Below, piece by piece: positions 1 to 7,380 of a DNA stretch of 10,887 nt. The notes under the pieces are model-generated. The model was not told the origin of the DNA. It saw only the letters and a program-made list of their open reading frames with translations, and searched no databases. This DNA comes from an uncultured Flavobacteriales bacterium. Lineage in GTDB: Bacteria; Bacteroidota; Bacteroidia; Flavobacteriales; Flavobacteriaceae. The DNA lies in the NCBI GenBank assembly GCA_913009535.1, contig CAJVXR010000048.1:1-10887 (forward strand), in the 5' to 3' direction. How positions within the stretch are numbered: position 1 is the stretch's first letter; the number at the start of each line of letters is the position of its first letter. The translations under genes were made by a program, and so were the position numbers.

Positions 1-419
1 TATTTTACGCAAATTTTACTTCAATTACTAATAAACACACAGCTCCTGAAGGATGTGAAAATGGTTTTATTTTAATTCCTTTAGCACCTGGTTTAGAAGA
101 TACAGAAGTGCTTAGAGAAAAGTATTTTAATATTGTTTTGGATAGACTAGAATTAATAACAAAACAAGAAATAAAAAAAAATATTATATATAAAAAATCT
201 TTTTGTGTAAGTGATTTTATTAAAGATTATAATTCATATAAAGGAAATGCTTATGGATTAGCAAATACACTTATGCAAACTTCATTCCTTAGACCAAAAT
301 TAAAAAGTAAATTAGTAAAAAATATGTATTTTACAGGACAGTTAACTGTTCCTGGTCCTGGAGTTCCCCCAGCAATAGTTTCGGGGAAACTTGTAGCAGA
401 ATTAATAAATAACAAATAA
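1..419 (+). CDS. crtI: Phytoene desaturase (CrtI), C-terminal part only
   Basis: This is the last 138 residues of a CrtI-type phytoene desaturase; the gene begins before the window, and the first whole codon is at position 3. CrtI is an FAD-dependent, membrane-associated enzyme that introduces double bonds into phytoene to give lycopene. The fragment carries the family's C-terminal signatures: APEGCEN (fragment residues 14-20), APGLEDTE (28-35), KGNAYGLANT (80-89) and TGQLTVPGPGVPP (111-123), the last belonging to the FAD-binding end of the protein. Full-length relatives are near 490 residues, so roughly the last quarter is present. An internal GTG at 108 could be mistaken for a start, but the reading frame and family similarity continue upstream to the window edge. 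crtB follows after 33 bp in the same direction, consistent with an operon. The family is certain; desaturation of phytoene rather than a related carotenoid is inferred from the adjacent crtB and crtY. Confidence 0.95.
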   Translation, partial: FYANFTSITNKHTAPEGCENGFILIPLAPGLEDTEVLREKYFNIVLDRLELITKQEIKKNIIYKKSFCVSDFIKDYNSYKGNAYGLANTLMQTSFLRPKLKSKLVKNMYFTGQLTVPGPGVPPAIVSGKLVAELINNK

Positions 420-452
420 ATTGTATTAGCTTTAACCTAAATTAATGATATC

Positions 453-1292
453 ATGAAAAAGATTTTTGATGAAGTATCCAATGATTGTAGTAAAATTGTT
501 ACTAAAACATATAGCACTTCATTTTCTTTGGCTACAAAAATGTTATCTAAAAGTATTCGTCAACATATTTATAATATTTATGGTTTTGTTAGATTTGCAG
601 ACGAAATTGTCGACTCATTTCACGACTATGATAAAGCGGTTTTATTCGAAGACTTCTACACTGATTTAGAAAAATCTATTAAAAATAAAATTCATTTAAA
701 TCCAATATTAAATTCTTTTCAAGCTACATACCATAAGTTTAATATTGATAAAGATTTAGTGGACTCTTTTATGAGTAGTATGGAAAAAGATCTACACAAG
801 AAAAAGTACATGACTAATCAAGAATATGAAGAATATATTTATGGTTCAGCAGATGTTGTAGGCTTAATGTGCTTAAAAGTATTTGTAAATGGTGATTCTA
901 AAAAATATGAAGAATTAAAATCATTTGCTATGAGCCTAGGTTCAGCATTTCAAAAAGTAAATTTTTTAAGAGATTTAAAAGATGATTTTGAAATTTTAAA
1001 CCGCACTTACTTTCCAGAAACAGACCTAAACGAATTAAATGAAGAATCTAAAATTAAGATAATTAATGAAATAGAGGCAGACTTCAAAGAAGGATTAAAT
1101 GGAATAAAGAAATTACCTATTGAAGCAAAGTTTGGAGTATTTATGGCATATAGGTATTACAGTCAATTATTAAAAAAACTTAAAAAAACTCCAGCATTAG
1201 AAATTAAAAATACTAGAATTAGAGTTCCAAACTATAAAAAATTTGAACTCCTAACTAGAAGCTATGTTAAATATCAACTTAACCTATTATAA
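453..1292 (+). CDS. crtB: Phytoene synthase (CrtB)
   Basis: This 279-residue protein is a squalene/phytoene synthase family member that condenses two geranylgeranyl diphosphate molecules head to head into phytoene, the first committed carotenoid step. Both Asp-rich, Mg-diphosphate-binding motifs are visible: DEIVD at residues 50-54 within GFVRFADEIVD, and D174-D178 within NFLRDLKDD (170-178), followed by the usual LNRTYFP (182-188). The early SFSLA (23-27) and GSADVVG (131-137) segments are also typical. The length suits the compact bacterial form. The ATG at 453 is chosen because the protein then begins at the normal place for the family, about 20 residues ahead of the first conserved segment; there is no Shine-Dalgarno sequence, as expected for Bacteroidota. 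It lies 33 bp after crtI and 6 bp before crtZ, so it is very likely cotranscribed with both. I see no promoter-like sequence in the 33-bp gap. Confidence 0.96.
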   Translation: MKKIFDEVSNDCSKIVTKTYSTSFSLATKMLSKSIRQHIYNIYGFVRFADEIVDSFHDYDKAVLFEDFYTDLEKSIKNKIHLNPILNSFQATYHKFNIDKDLVDSFMSSMEKDLHKKKYMTNQEYEEYIYGSADVVGLMCLKVFVNGDSKKYEELKSFAMSLGSAFQKVNFLRDLKDDFEILNRTYFPETDLNELNEESKIKIINEIEADFKEGLNGIKKLPIEAKFGVFMAYRYYSQLLKKLKKTPALEIKNTRIRVPNYKKFELLTRSYVKYQLNLL

Positions 1293-1298
1293 TTTATT

Positions 1299-1745
1299 AT
1301 GAATATAATTTTTTGGTTTGCTACATTTATAATTACATTTTTAATAATGGAATTTATGGCCTGGTTTACCCACAAGTACATCATGCATGGATTTTTGTGG
1401 AGTGTACACAGAGATCACCATCACAAAAAACACGATAGTTGGTTTGAAAGAAATGATTTATTTTTTATTTTTTACGCTGTTGTAAGTATGAGTTGTTTTT
1501 ATTTATGGAGTTATGAAGGATTTTGGTATGGACTTCCAATAGGCTTTGGTATAATGGCTTATGGAGCATCTTATTTTGTTGTACACGATATATTTATTCA
1601 TCAGAGATTTAAGTTTTTTAAAAAAGCGAATAACTGGTATGCAAAAGGAGTAAGAAGAGCTCACAAAATACATCACAAAAATATTGGCAAAGAAAAAAGT
1701 GAATGCTTTGGTATGTTAGTTGTCCCTTTTAAATATTTCAAATAA
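1299..1745 (+). CDS. crtZ: Beta-carotene hydroxylase (CrtZ)
   Basis: This 148-residue integral membrane protein belongs to the fatty acid hydroxylase superfamily of non-haem di-iron enzymes. CrtZ hydroxylates the 3 and 3' positions of beta-carotene, giving zeaxanthin by way of cryptoxanthin. All four histidine boxes that bind the di-iron centre are present: H25-x4-H30, H37-x2-H40-H41, H96-x4-H101 and H122-x2-H125-H126. Hydrophobic stretches at about residues 2-20 and in the 55-95 region fit the usual membrane segments, with the histidine boxes on the cytoplasmic side. The small size is normal for bacterial CrtZ. The start at 1299 lies 6 bp after the crtB stop and crtY starts 5 bp after the crtZ stop, so this gene is embedded in the operon. 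Placing the hydroxylase before the cyclase is a gene order I recall from marine flavobacteria that make zeaxanthin. Substrate is inferred from family and context. Confidence 0.94.
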   Translation: MNIIFWFATFIITFLIMEFMAWFTHKYIMHGFLWSVHRDHHHKKHDSWFERNDLFFIFYAVVSMSCFYLWSYEGFWYGLPIGFGIMAYGASYFVVHDIFIHQRFKFFKKANNWYAKGVRRAHKIHHKNIGKEKSECFGMLVVPFKYFK

Positions 1746-1750
1746 GATAA

Positions 1751-2887
1751 ATGAAATACGATTATATTATTGCTGGTTCGGGTTGTGCGGGATTAAGTTT
1801 ATTATATAAAATATTACTAACTCCTTCATTACAAAACAAGTCGATATTAGTTATTGATAAAGATCAAAAAAAAAGTAATGATAGAACATGGTGTTTCTGG
1901 GAAAAAAATCCAGGGCCTTTTGAATCTATTATATATGCCAAATGGAAAGCTTTACAATTTAAATCTACAGATTTCAAAAAAGAATTAGACTTGCAGTCTT
2001 ATACCTACAAAATGATTAAAGGTATTGATTTTTATGATTTTGTTCTTAAATATGCTAGTAAATTTAAAAAAGTAAAGTTTGTACAAGAAACTATAAAGAG
2101 CATAGATTCAGCCTTAGAAAATCCTGTATTAGTAACAAATACAAACCGATATACATCAAAATATATATTTAATTCAACAAATCTATTTAATCCAATAATC
2201 ACAAAACAAAATTCATTATTACAACATTTTAACGGATGGGTGATCAAAACTAAAACTAAATCTTTCAATCCAAAAATCGGATGCTTAATGGACTTTGATT
2301 TATCTCAAGAAAATGGAGCGACATTCATGTATGTTTTACCAACATCTTCTAATGAAGCACTAGTGGAATACACACTTTTTAGTCCTAATGTTTTAGAAAA
2401 AGAAACATATGTTAGGGCACTAAAAAAATACATAAAAGAGGTTTTGAAAATTGAAAATTATACAATTGAACATGAAGAATTTGGAATTATTCCTATGTCA
2501 TTAGAAAAGTTTAAAAATAATCCAATGAAGTCTGTTATTAATATTGGGACTTCTGGTGGTTATACAAAAGCAAGTACAGGGTACACGTTTCAATTCATTC
2601 AAAAAAATGTATTAGATATAGTAAAAAACCTAATAGCAGGGAGAAGTCCAGTTCAAAGAATATCTTTTAAAAATAAAATTTATCGATGGTATGACAGAAC
2701 GCTTATTGATGTTTTATTAACAAATAAAATGTCTGGCAAAGAAGTTTTTACAAAAATATTTAAGAAAAATCCCGCATACAAAATTCTAGCATTTTTAGGC
2801 AATGAAAGTACTATATCTGAAGATCTTTTAATCATGAAAAGTCTACCAACATTTCCATTCTTAGTTTCTGGTCTAAAGCAATTATAA
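1751..2887 (+). CDS. crtY: Lycopene beta-cyclase (CrtY)
   Basis: This 378-residue flavoprotein cyclises both ends of lycopene to give beta-carotene. It starts with a dinucleotide-binding fold: YDYIIAGSGCAG, with the GxGxxG glycines at G9, G11 and G14. It then shows the CrtY-type signatures DRTWCFW (44-50), FMYVLP (192-197), an EYT motif at 206-208, and a GTSGG followed by TKASTGYTF (266-280), which is the conserved region near the substrate and flavin sites. The reaction is redox-neutral and needs reduced FAD, so the Rossmann fold does not mean net oxidation. Length is typical of the bacterial CrtY family and clearly different from heterodimeric CrtYcYd cyclases. The ATG at 1751 is 5 bp after crtZ, in an A-rich leader. 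It is the last gene of the cluster in this window. Its stop is only 2 bp from the stop of the convergent aconitase gene, and no hairpin terminator separates them. Confidence 0.95.
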   Translation: MKYDYIIAGSGCAGLSLLYKILLTPSLQNKSILVIDKDQKKSNDRTWCFWEKNPGPFESIIYAKWKALQFKSTDFKKELDLQSYTYKMIKGIDFYDFVLKYASKFKKVKFVQETIKSIDSALENPVLVTNTNRYTSKYIFNSTNLFNPIITKQNSLLQHFNGWVIKTKTKSFNPKIGCLMDFDLSQENGATFMYVLPTSSNEALVEYTLFSPNVLEKETYVRALKKYIKEVLKIENYTIEHEEFGIIPMSLEKFKNNPMKSVINIGTSGGYTKASTGYTFQFIQKNVLDIVKNLIAGRSPVQRISFKNKIYRWYDRTLIDVLLTNKMSGKEVFTKIFKKNPAYKILAFLGNESTISEDLLIMKSLPTFPFLVSGLKQL

Positions 2888-2889
2888 AA

Positions 2890-5151
2890 TTATTGATTTT
2901 GTTTTTTAATAAGATTTAGAGCGGAACCTTCATTATACCAATCAATTTGAGATTGATTATACGTGTGATTGGCAACAATTAAATCTTTAGTCTTATCTGA
3001 GTGAAGAACTTCTATAATTAATGGTTTACCAGGCTTAAAGGCATCTAAATCTATAAAATTAAATATATCGTCCTCTTGTATTAAATCATAATCGGATTCA
3101 TCATTAAAAGTTAGGCCTAACATTCCTTGTTTTTTTAGATTAGTCTCATGAATACGTGCAAAAGATTTAACTATTACAGCGCAAACTCCTAAATGTCTAG
3201 GCTCCATAGCAGCATGTTCTCTTGATGAACCTTCTCCGTAATTATGATCGCCAACTACAATAGTTTTAATACCTTCCAATTTGTAATGTCTCTGCGTGTC
3301 AGGAACACCTGCATATTCACCTGTGAGTTGATTTTTAACAAAATTTGTTTTCTTATTAAATATATTCACAGCTCCAATTAGGCAATTGTTTGATATATTA
3401 TCAAGGTGACCTCTATATCTCAACCATGGACCAGCCATAGAGATATGATCAGTAGTACATTTTTGAAATGCTTTAATTAATAGTCTTGCGTTGACTATTT
3501 TATTTCCTATTGGTAAAAAGGGTGTTAAGAGCTGTAACCTTTCAGACTTAGGATTAACTGTAATATCAATATTTTTACCATTTTTGATAGGTTCAATATA
3601 TCCAGCATCCTCTACATCAAAACCAGAAGGAGGTAATTCTTTTCCATATGGTGGTTGTAATTTAACCTTCTCACCATCTTCATTAATTAAAAAATCATTA
3701 AGGGGGTCGAAATCTAGCCTTCCAGAAATTGCAATTGCTGTTACCATTTCGGGAGAACCAACAAAAGCATGAGTGTTAGGATTTCCATCAGCTCTTTTTG
3801 AAAAATTTCTATTAAAAGAATGAACTATAGTGTTTTTCTCTTCCCCTTTCAGGTCACTTCTATCCCACTGTCCGATGCATGGGCCACATGCATTTGTAAA
3901 AATTGTCGCATTTAAATCTTGAAACGTTTTTAGTAGACCATCTCTTTCAGCTGTAAATCTAACTTGCTCTGAACCAGGGTTAATACCTAAATCAGATTTA
4001 ATAACAAGCTTTTTCTCAACGGCTTGCTTAGCAATTGAAGCTGCTCTATCTAGATCTTCGTAAGATGAATTTGTACAAGACCCTATTAAGCCCCAATCTA
4101 CTTTTAGAGGCCAATCATTAGCTTTAGCTTTTTTAGCCATTTCAGAAACAGGAGTTGCTAAATCAGGTGTAAATGGACCATTAAGATGTGGTCTTAACTG
4201 ATCTAGATTAATCTCAATTACTTGATCAAAATAAAGCTCAGGATTAACATAAACTTCAGGGTCAGCTGTAAGGTATTCTTTAACTTCATTTGCTGCATCA
4301 GCTACATCATTTCTGTTTGTAGCTCTAAGGTATCTCTCCATTGATTCATCATAACCAAAAGTTGAAGTAGTTGCACCAACTTCTGCACCCATATTGCAAA
4401 TAGTGCCTTTCCCTGTACAAGACATGGATTTAGCACCTTCACCAAAATATTCAATAATAGCACCAGTACCACCTTTTACAGTTAATATTCCTGCTACCTT
4501 CAATATAACATCTTTTGGGGATGTCCACCCATTTAATTTTCCTATTAATTTAACTCCTATAAGCTTTGGGAATTTTAGTTCCCATGCCATACCGGCCATA
4601 ACATCTACAGCATCAGCTCCACCTACTCCAATGGCAACCATACCAAGTCCACCAGCATTAACTGTATGCGAATCAGTACCTATCATCATTCCTCCAGGAA
4701 ATGCATAATTCTCTAAGACTACCTGATGAATAATACCTGCTCCAGGTTTCCAAAAACCAATACCATATTTATTTGAAACTGAAGCTAAAAACTCAAAAAC
4801 CTCATTACTTACAGAGTTTGCTCTTTTTAAATCAATAGCAGCTCCCTGTTTAGCTTGAATTAAATGATCACAATGAACAGTTGTTGGTACTGCCACTTTA
4901 TTTTTTCCAGCTTGCATGAATTGAAGAAGTGCCATTTGTGCAGTCGCATCTTGACAAGCAATTCTATCTGGGGCAAAATTAACATAATCTTTACCTCTTA
5001 TTAGCTTAGTGTTAGGTTTAGAATCCCAAAGATGTGAGTATAGAATTTTTTCTGAGAGAGTTAGTGGATTACCCGTAATCTTTCTAGCTATATCTACACG
5101 CTCAGAAATGTTTTTATAAACATCTCTAATCATATTAATATCAAACGCCAT
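2890..5151 (-). CDS. acn: Aconitate hydratase, mitochondrial-type
   Basis: This 753-residue enzyme isomerises citrate to isocitrate through cis-aconitate in the cytosolic TCA cycle. Its length and sequence match the mitochondrial-type aconitase typical of Bacteroidota rather than the longer AcnA or the AcnB with an N-terminal HEAT domain. The three cysteines that bind the [4Fe-4S] cluster are C359 ([10 protein letters not shown]) and C422 and C425 ([13 protein letters not shown]). Further active-site segments are VHCDH (92-96), GTDSHT (158-163), and YGEGSSREH (638-646), where S642 and R644 correspond to the catalytic serine and substrate-binding arginine of the mitochondrial enzyme. The swivel domain covers roughly residues 540-753. 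It starts 20 bp after the SurA-like gene with no promoter-like sequence between them, so it is probably the last gene of the guaB transcript. Its stop faces crtY across 2 bp. Two long open frames on the opposite strand here are shadows. Confidence 0.97.
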   Translation of the reverse strand: MAFDINMIRDVYKNISERVDIARKITGNPLTLSEKILYSHLWDSKPNTKLIRGKDYVNFAPDRIACQDATAQMALLQFMQAGKNKVAVPTTVHCDHLIQAKQGAAIDLKRANSVSNEVFEFLASVSNKYGIGFWKPGAGIIHQVVLENYAFPGGMMIGTDSHTVNAGGLGMVAIGVGGADAVDVMAGMAWELKFPKLIGVKLIGKLNGWTSPKDVILKVAGILTVKGGTGAIIEYFGEGAKSMSCTGKGTICNMGAEVGATTSTFGYDESMERYLRATNRNDVADAANEVKEYLTADPEVYVNPELYFDQVIEINLDQLRPHLNGPFTPDLATPVSEMAKKAKANDWPLKVDWGLIGSCTNSSYEDLDRAASIAKQAVEKKLVIKSDLGINPGSEQVRFTAERDGLLKTFQDLNATIFTNACGPCIGQWDRSDLKGEEKNTIVHSFNRNFSKRADGNPNTHAFVGSPEMVTAIAISGRLDFDPLNDFLINEDGEKVKLQPPYGKELPPSGFDVEDAGYIEPIKNGKNIDITVNPKSERLQLLTPFLPIGNKIVNARLLIKAFQKCTTDHISMAGPWLRYRGHLDNISNNCLIGAVNIFNKKTNFVKNQLTGEYAGVPDTQRHYKLEGIKTIVVGDHNYGEGSSREHAAMEPRHLGVCAVIVKSFARIHETNLKKQGMLGLTFNDESDYDLIQEDDIFNFIDLDAFKPGKPLIIEVLHSDKTKDLIVANHTYNQSQIDWYNEGSALNLIKKQNQ

Positions 5152-5171
5152 ATGTTTTTAATTTTATTTTA

Positions 5172-6581
5172 TTAATTTTTTAACCAATTTCCGTAAAATA
5201 TACAATCTCTATGCTCGTTAGCAATTTTGATGTAAGTATCTTCAATTTTTAAGTTTTGCCACTTTTCAATCTCTTTTAATTTTTTATTTTGAAGCGTTAA
5301 TGATTGTATTTTTAAGTAATCATTTGCGAAGTTGGCTACATGTTCGTCAGTCCTATCAGTCACAGATAAAAGTTTAAACTTGACTGGATTCATTCTGTCT
5401 TCATCTTGAAGAACAATACTTACATCTCCATCTTTTAATTTTTCAATTTGTGAATATAACTCTGGATCCATTTTAGTTAACTCGAAGTTATAATCCTGAG
5501 TTTCAGGGTTAATTAATTGACCTCCATCGTATTTTGTCTCTACCTGGTCACTAACTTCTAATGCAGCATCAGCAAAACTAATTTCACCATCCACAATTCT
5601 TTGTCTGGCATTCTCAAGCTTATTTTTGGCTTCAGATATCTCAGCAGAATTAATTTTAGGTCTCAAAAGTATACTTCTAACATCATATTCTTGACCTCTA
5701 ACCTTTTCAAGAAGTATTATGAAAAAACCAAAATCTGTTTCAAACGGATCTGATATTTCACCTTCTTGAAGGGAAAAAGCAACCTCTCTATATTTTTTGT
5801 CCATTTGAGGTTTTTTTCTATTTAAAGTATATTTACCACCATTTTTTCTTGAAGCATAATCTTCAGTATATAATACAGCTTTAGTAGTAAAACTAGATCC
5901 GTTATCAACTACATCAGCCTTAAATTGCTCTAACTTTTCAATAACTTTTTTCTTTTCTTCTTGAGTTGTTTGAGGGATAACTACAATTTGAGCTACTTTT
6001 AACTCTGTGTTAAAAAGAGGACGATCATCCACTGGAATAGAATTAAAAAATTGTCTAACCTCCTCAGGAGTAACTTCTATTTCTTCAATTATTTTTTCTT
6101 GCATTTTTTTAGCTAATTCCGAACTCTTATTTAATTCGAACATCTCATTTCTTAGCTCTTGTTCAGAATTTTTATTATAATATGCTATTAATTTATCCAT
6201 AGAACCAATCTGTAGGGCAAATGCATCAATTTGTTGATCTACAAAAGATTGAATTTCGTCATTATTAACAACAATACTATCTTGAATTGCATGATGCTGA
6301 TAAAGCTTATCTTCTAGTAATTTTCCAAATACTTGACATCTAGTCATATCATCTGTAGAAATTCCTGAAGCTTTAAGTTGATCGAACTGCTTATCTATGT
6401 CTGAATCTAAAACTAAAAAATCACCAACAACCGCAGCGACTCCGTCTATTTTTTTCTTACTATCGTCTATTAGTAAGTTGTTTTGAGATAACATTAAGTT
6501 ATTACTTAATATAGCAATAACAACTATACTAGTTTGATATATGTATTTAGTAAATTTCAAATCTTTTATTTTTAATTGCAT
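5172..6581 (-). CDS. SurA-like periplasmic chaperone, apparently without catalytic PPIase residues
   Basis: This 469-residue exported protein has the SurA layout: a basic start and hydrophobic segment at about residues 9-32 (signal peptide), a SurA N-terminal chaperone domain from about 44 to 185 (IDGVAAVVGD onward), and two parvulin-like domains at about 192-295 and 298-408, then a Lys-rich C-terminal helix. SurA escorts outer-membrane proteins through the periplasm. The first parvulin domain keeps NGGKYT (247-252) and SDPFETDFGF (277-286) but lacks both conserved histidines: it has AQIVVIP where active parvulins have SHIL, and GFFIIL where they have GFHIL. The second domain has RSILLRP in the first position and is weaker overall. 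I infer a chaperone with little or no isomerase activity. The ATG at 6581 overlaps the upstream gene by 35 nt; a TTG at codon 8 is an alternative that would still leave a signal peptide. The aconitase gene follows after 20 bp. The exact orthology to surA is inferred. Confidence 0.85.
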   Translation of the reverse strand: MQLKIKDLKFTKYIYQTSIVVIAILSNNLMLSQNNLLIDDSKKKIDGVAAVVGDFLVLDSDIDKQFDQLKASGISTDDMTRCQVFGKLLEDKLYQHHAIQDSIVVNNDEIQSFVDQQIDAFALQIGSMDKLIAYYNKNSEQELRNEMFELNKSSELAKKMQEKIIEEIEVTPEEVRQFFNSIPVDDRPLFNTELKVAQIVVIPQTTQEEKKKVIEKLEQFKADVVDNGSSFTTKAVLYTEDYASRKNGGKYTLNRKKPQMDKKYREVAFSLQEGEISDPFETDFGFFIILLEKVRGQEYDVRSILLRPKINSAEISEAKNKLENARQRIVDGEISFADAALEVSDQVETKYDGGQLINPETQDYNFELTKMDPELYSQIEKLKDGDVSIVLQDEDRMNPVKFKLLSVTDRTDEHVANFANDYLKIQSLTLQNKKLKEIEKWQNLKIEDTYIKIANEHRDCIFYGNWLKN

Positions 6582-7380
6582 CTTTAGTTATATCTTTTCT
6601 TAATTGATCTATAAATTTTAATTTTCTACTGTTTATAATCATTCTTTTAAGTGTTTCGGAAACATAATCTAAAGGAGCGTATTGATTACTTTTAAGAACA
6701 TCTTTTATATTAATCAAATATAAACCTAATGAGTCTTTGATTTCAATAAAATTGGATTTTTTTAACATATAATTTTTGACCTTTTTTAATTCTGGTAATT
6801 GATAAAAAACTTCATTTTTATTTCTCCAAACAGAATCATTAAAAGAGTATCTATCAAACTGAAAAGAAAGAGAATCTAAATACTTTAAATCATCATTGTT
6901 AAATCTTTTTATTTTAGATTTAAATAGTTTTATATCGGGATTAACTTTAGGTAAATAAATAAATCTAATTTTAAACAGATCTTCACTTAATCTGAAGGTT
7001 TCTTTATAAGTTTCATAAAGACTATCTAACTCGATCTTAGAAACTGCTAAATTCATATTTTTTTCAATAAGTGCATCAATATACGAATTAATTAAACTTT
7101 CATTTCTATAATTATCAGCTAGCTGTTGTATGTTTTTCTGATTAACTTCAGGTAAGTTAATTAAAGCTCTGTGAATTAATAATTTATTAGCAGCCCAATT
7201 ATTAATATAGTTATTTATAATAATGGTACTATCATTTAAGTTAGAACTAGAACTTAATACACTTTCAACTTCGCTTTTAGATAAATAATCGTCATTTACC
7301 CTAGCCAAGTCTGCATTTGAAGAGTTTTTAAAATAACTGTCACAAGAAAATAATAATAAAAATATTAACAGATAACGCAT
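6547..7380 (-). CDS. Lipoprotein with SurA/PpiC-like architecture, degenerate parvulin domain
   Basis: This 277-residue protein begins with a short signal and a lipobox, LLFSC, with C13 as the predicted lipidated cysteine, so it is probably membrane-anchored facing the periplasm. After the linker, residues 25-41 (LARVNDDYLSKSEVESV) resemble the opening of SurA/PpiC proteins, where a short strand precedes the N-terminal chaperone helices. Long helices follow to about 130, then a possible remnant of a parvulin domain at about 135-227 with no SHIL or GFHIL histidine motifs. A final helix at about 238-265 resembles the C-terminal helix of SurA-type chaperones. The ATG shares one base with the stop of the upstream isomerase (TAATG), suggesting translational coupling. 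Its 3' end overlaps the SurA-like gene by 35 nt. Context between two folding factors supports a chaperone or partner role, but I cannot identify it as a named protein, and that function is inferred. The Asp at +2 would signal inner-membrane retention in E. coli; I do not assume that rule holds here. Confidence 0.75.
   Translation of the reverse strand: MRYLLIFLLLFSCDSYFKNSSNADLARVNDDYLSKSEVESVLSSSSNLNDSTIIINNYINNWAANKLLIHRALINLPEVNQKNIQQLADNYRNESLINSYIDALIEKNMNLAVSKIELDSLYETYKETFRLSEDLFKIRFIYLPKVNPDIKLFKSKIKRFNNDDLKYLDSLSFQFDRYSFNDSVWRNKNEVFYQLPELKKVKNYMLKKSNFIEIKDSLGLYLINIKDVLKSNQYAPLDYVSETLKRMIINSRKLKFIDQLRKDITKDAIKNKRFEIY

Noticed and set aside
108..419. Apparent 103-residue gene beginning at a GTG
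   Set aside because: The same frame is open and matches CrtI from position 3, so this is the tail of crtI and not a separate gene.
421..452. Possible separate crtB promoter in the crtI-crtB gap (TAGCTTTA resembles TAnnTTTG)
   Set aside because: The last position of the motif does not match and no TTG lies at suitable distance upstream, so crtB is more simply part of the crtI transcript.
466..669. 67-residue open frame on the + strand inside crtB
   Set aside because: It overlaps the strongly supported crtB coding region in another frame and resembles no known family.
2032..2268. 78-residue open frame on the - strand inside crtY
   Set aside because: It is an antisense shadow of crtY with no recognisable motif.
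3491..4708. Two open frames of 93 and 104 residues on the + strand (3491-3772 and 4394-4708)
   Set aside because: Both are antisense to conserved aconitase coding sequence, and their Pro/Ser/Ile-rich composition is what reverse reading of that gene gives.
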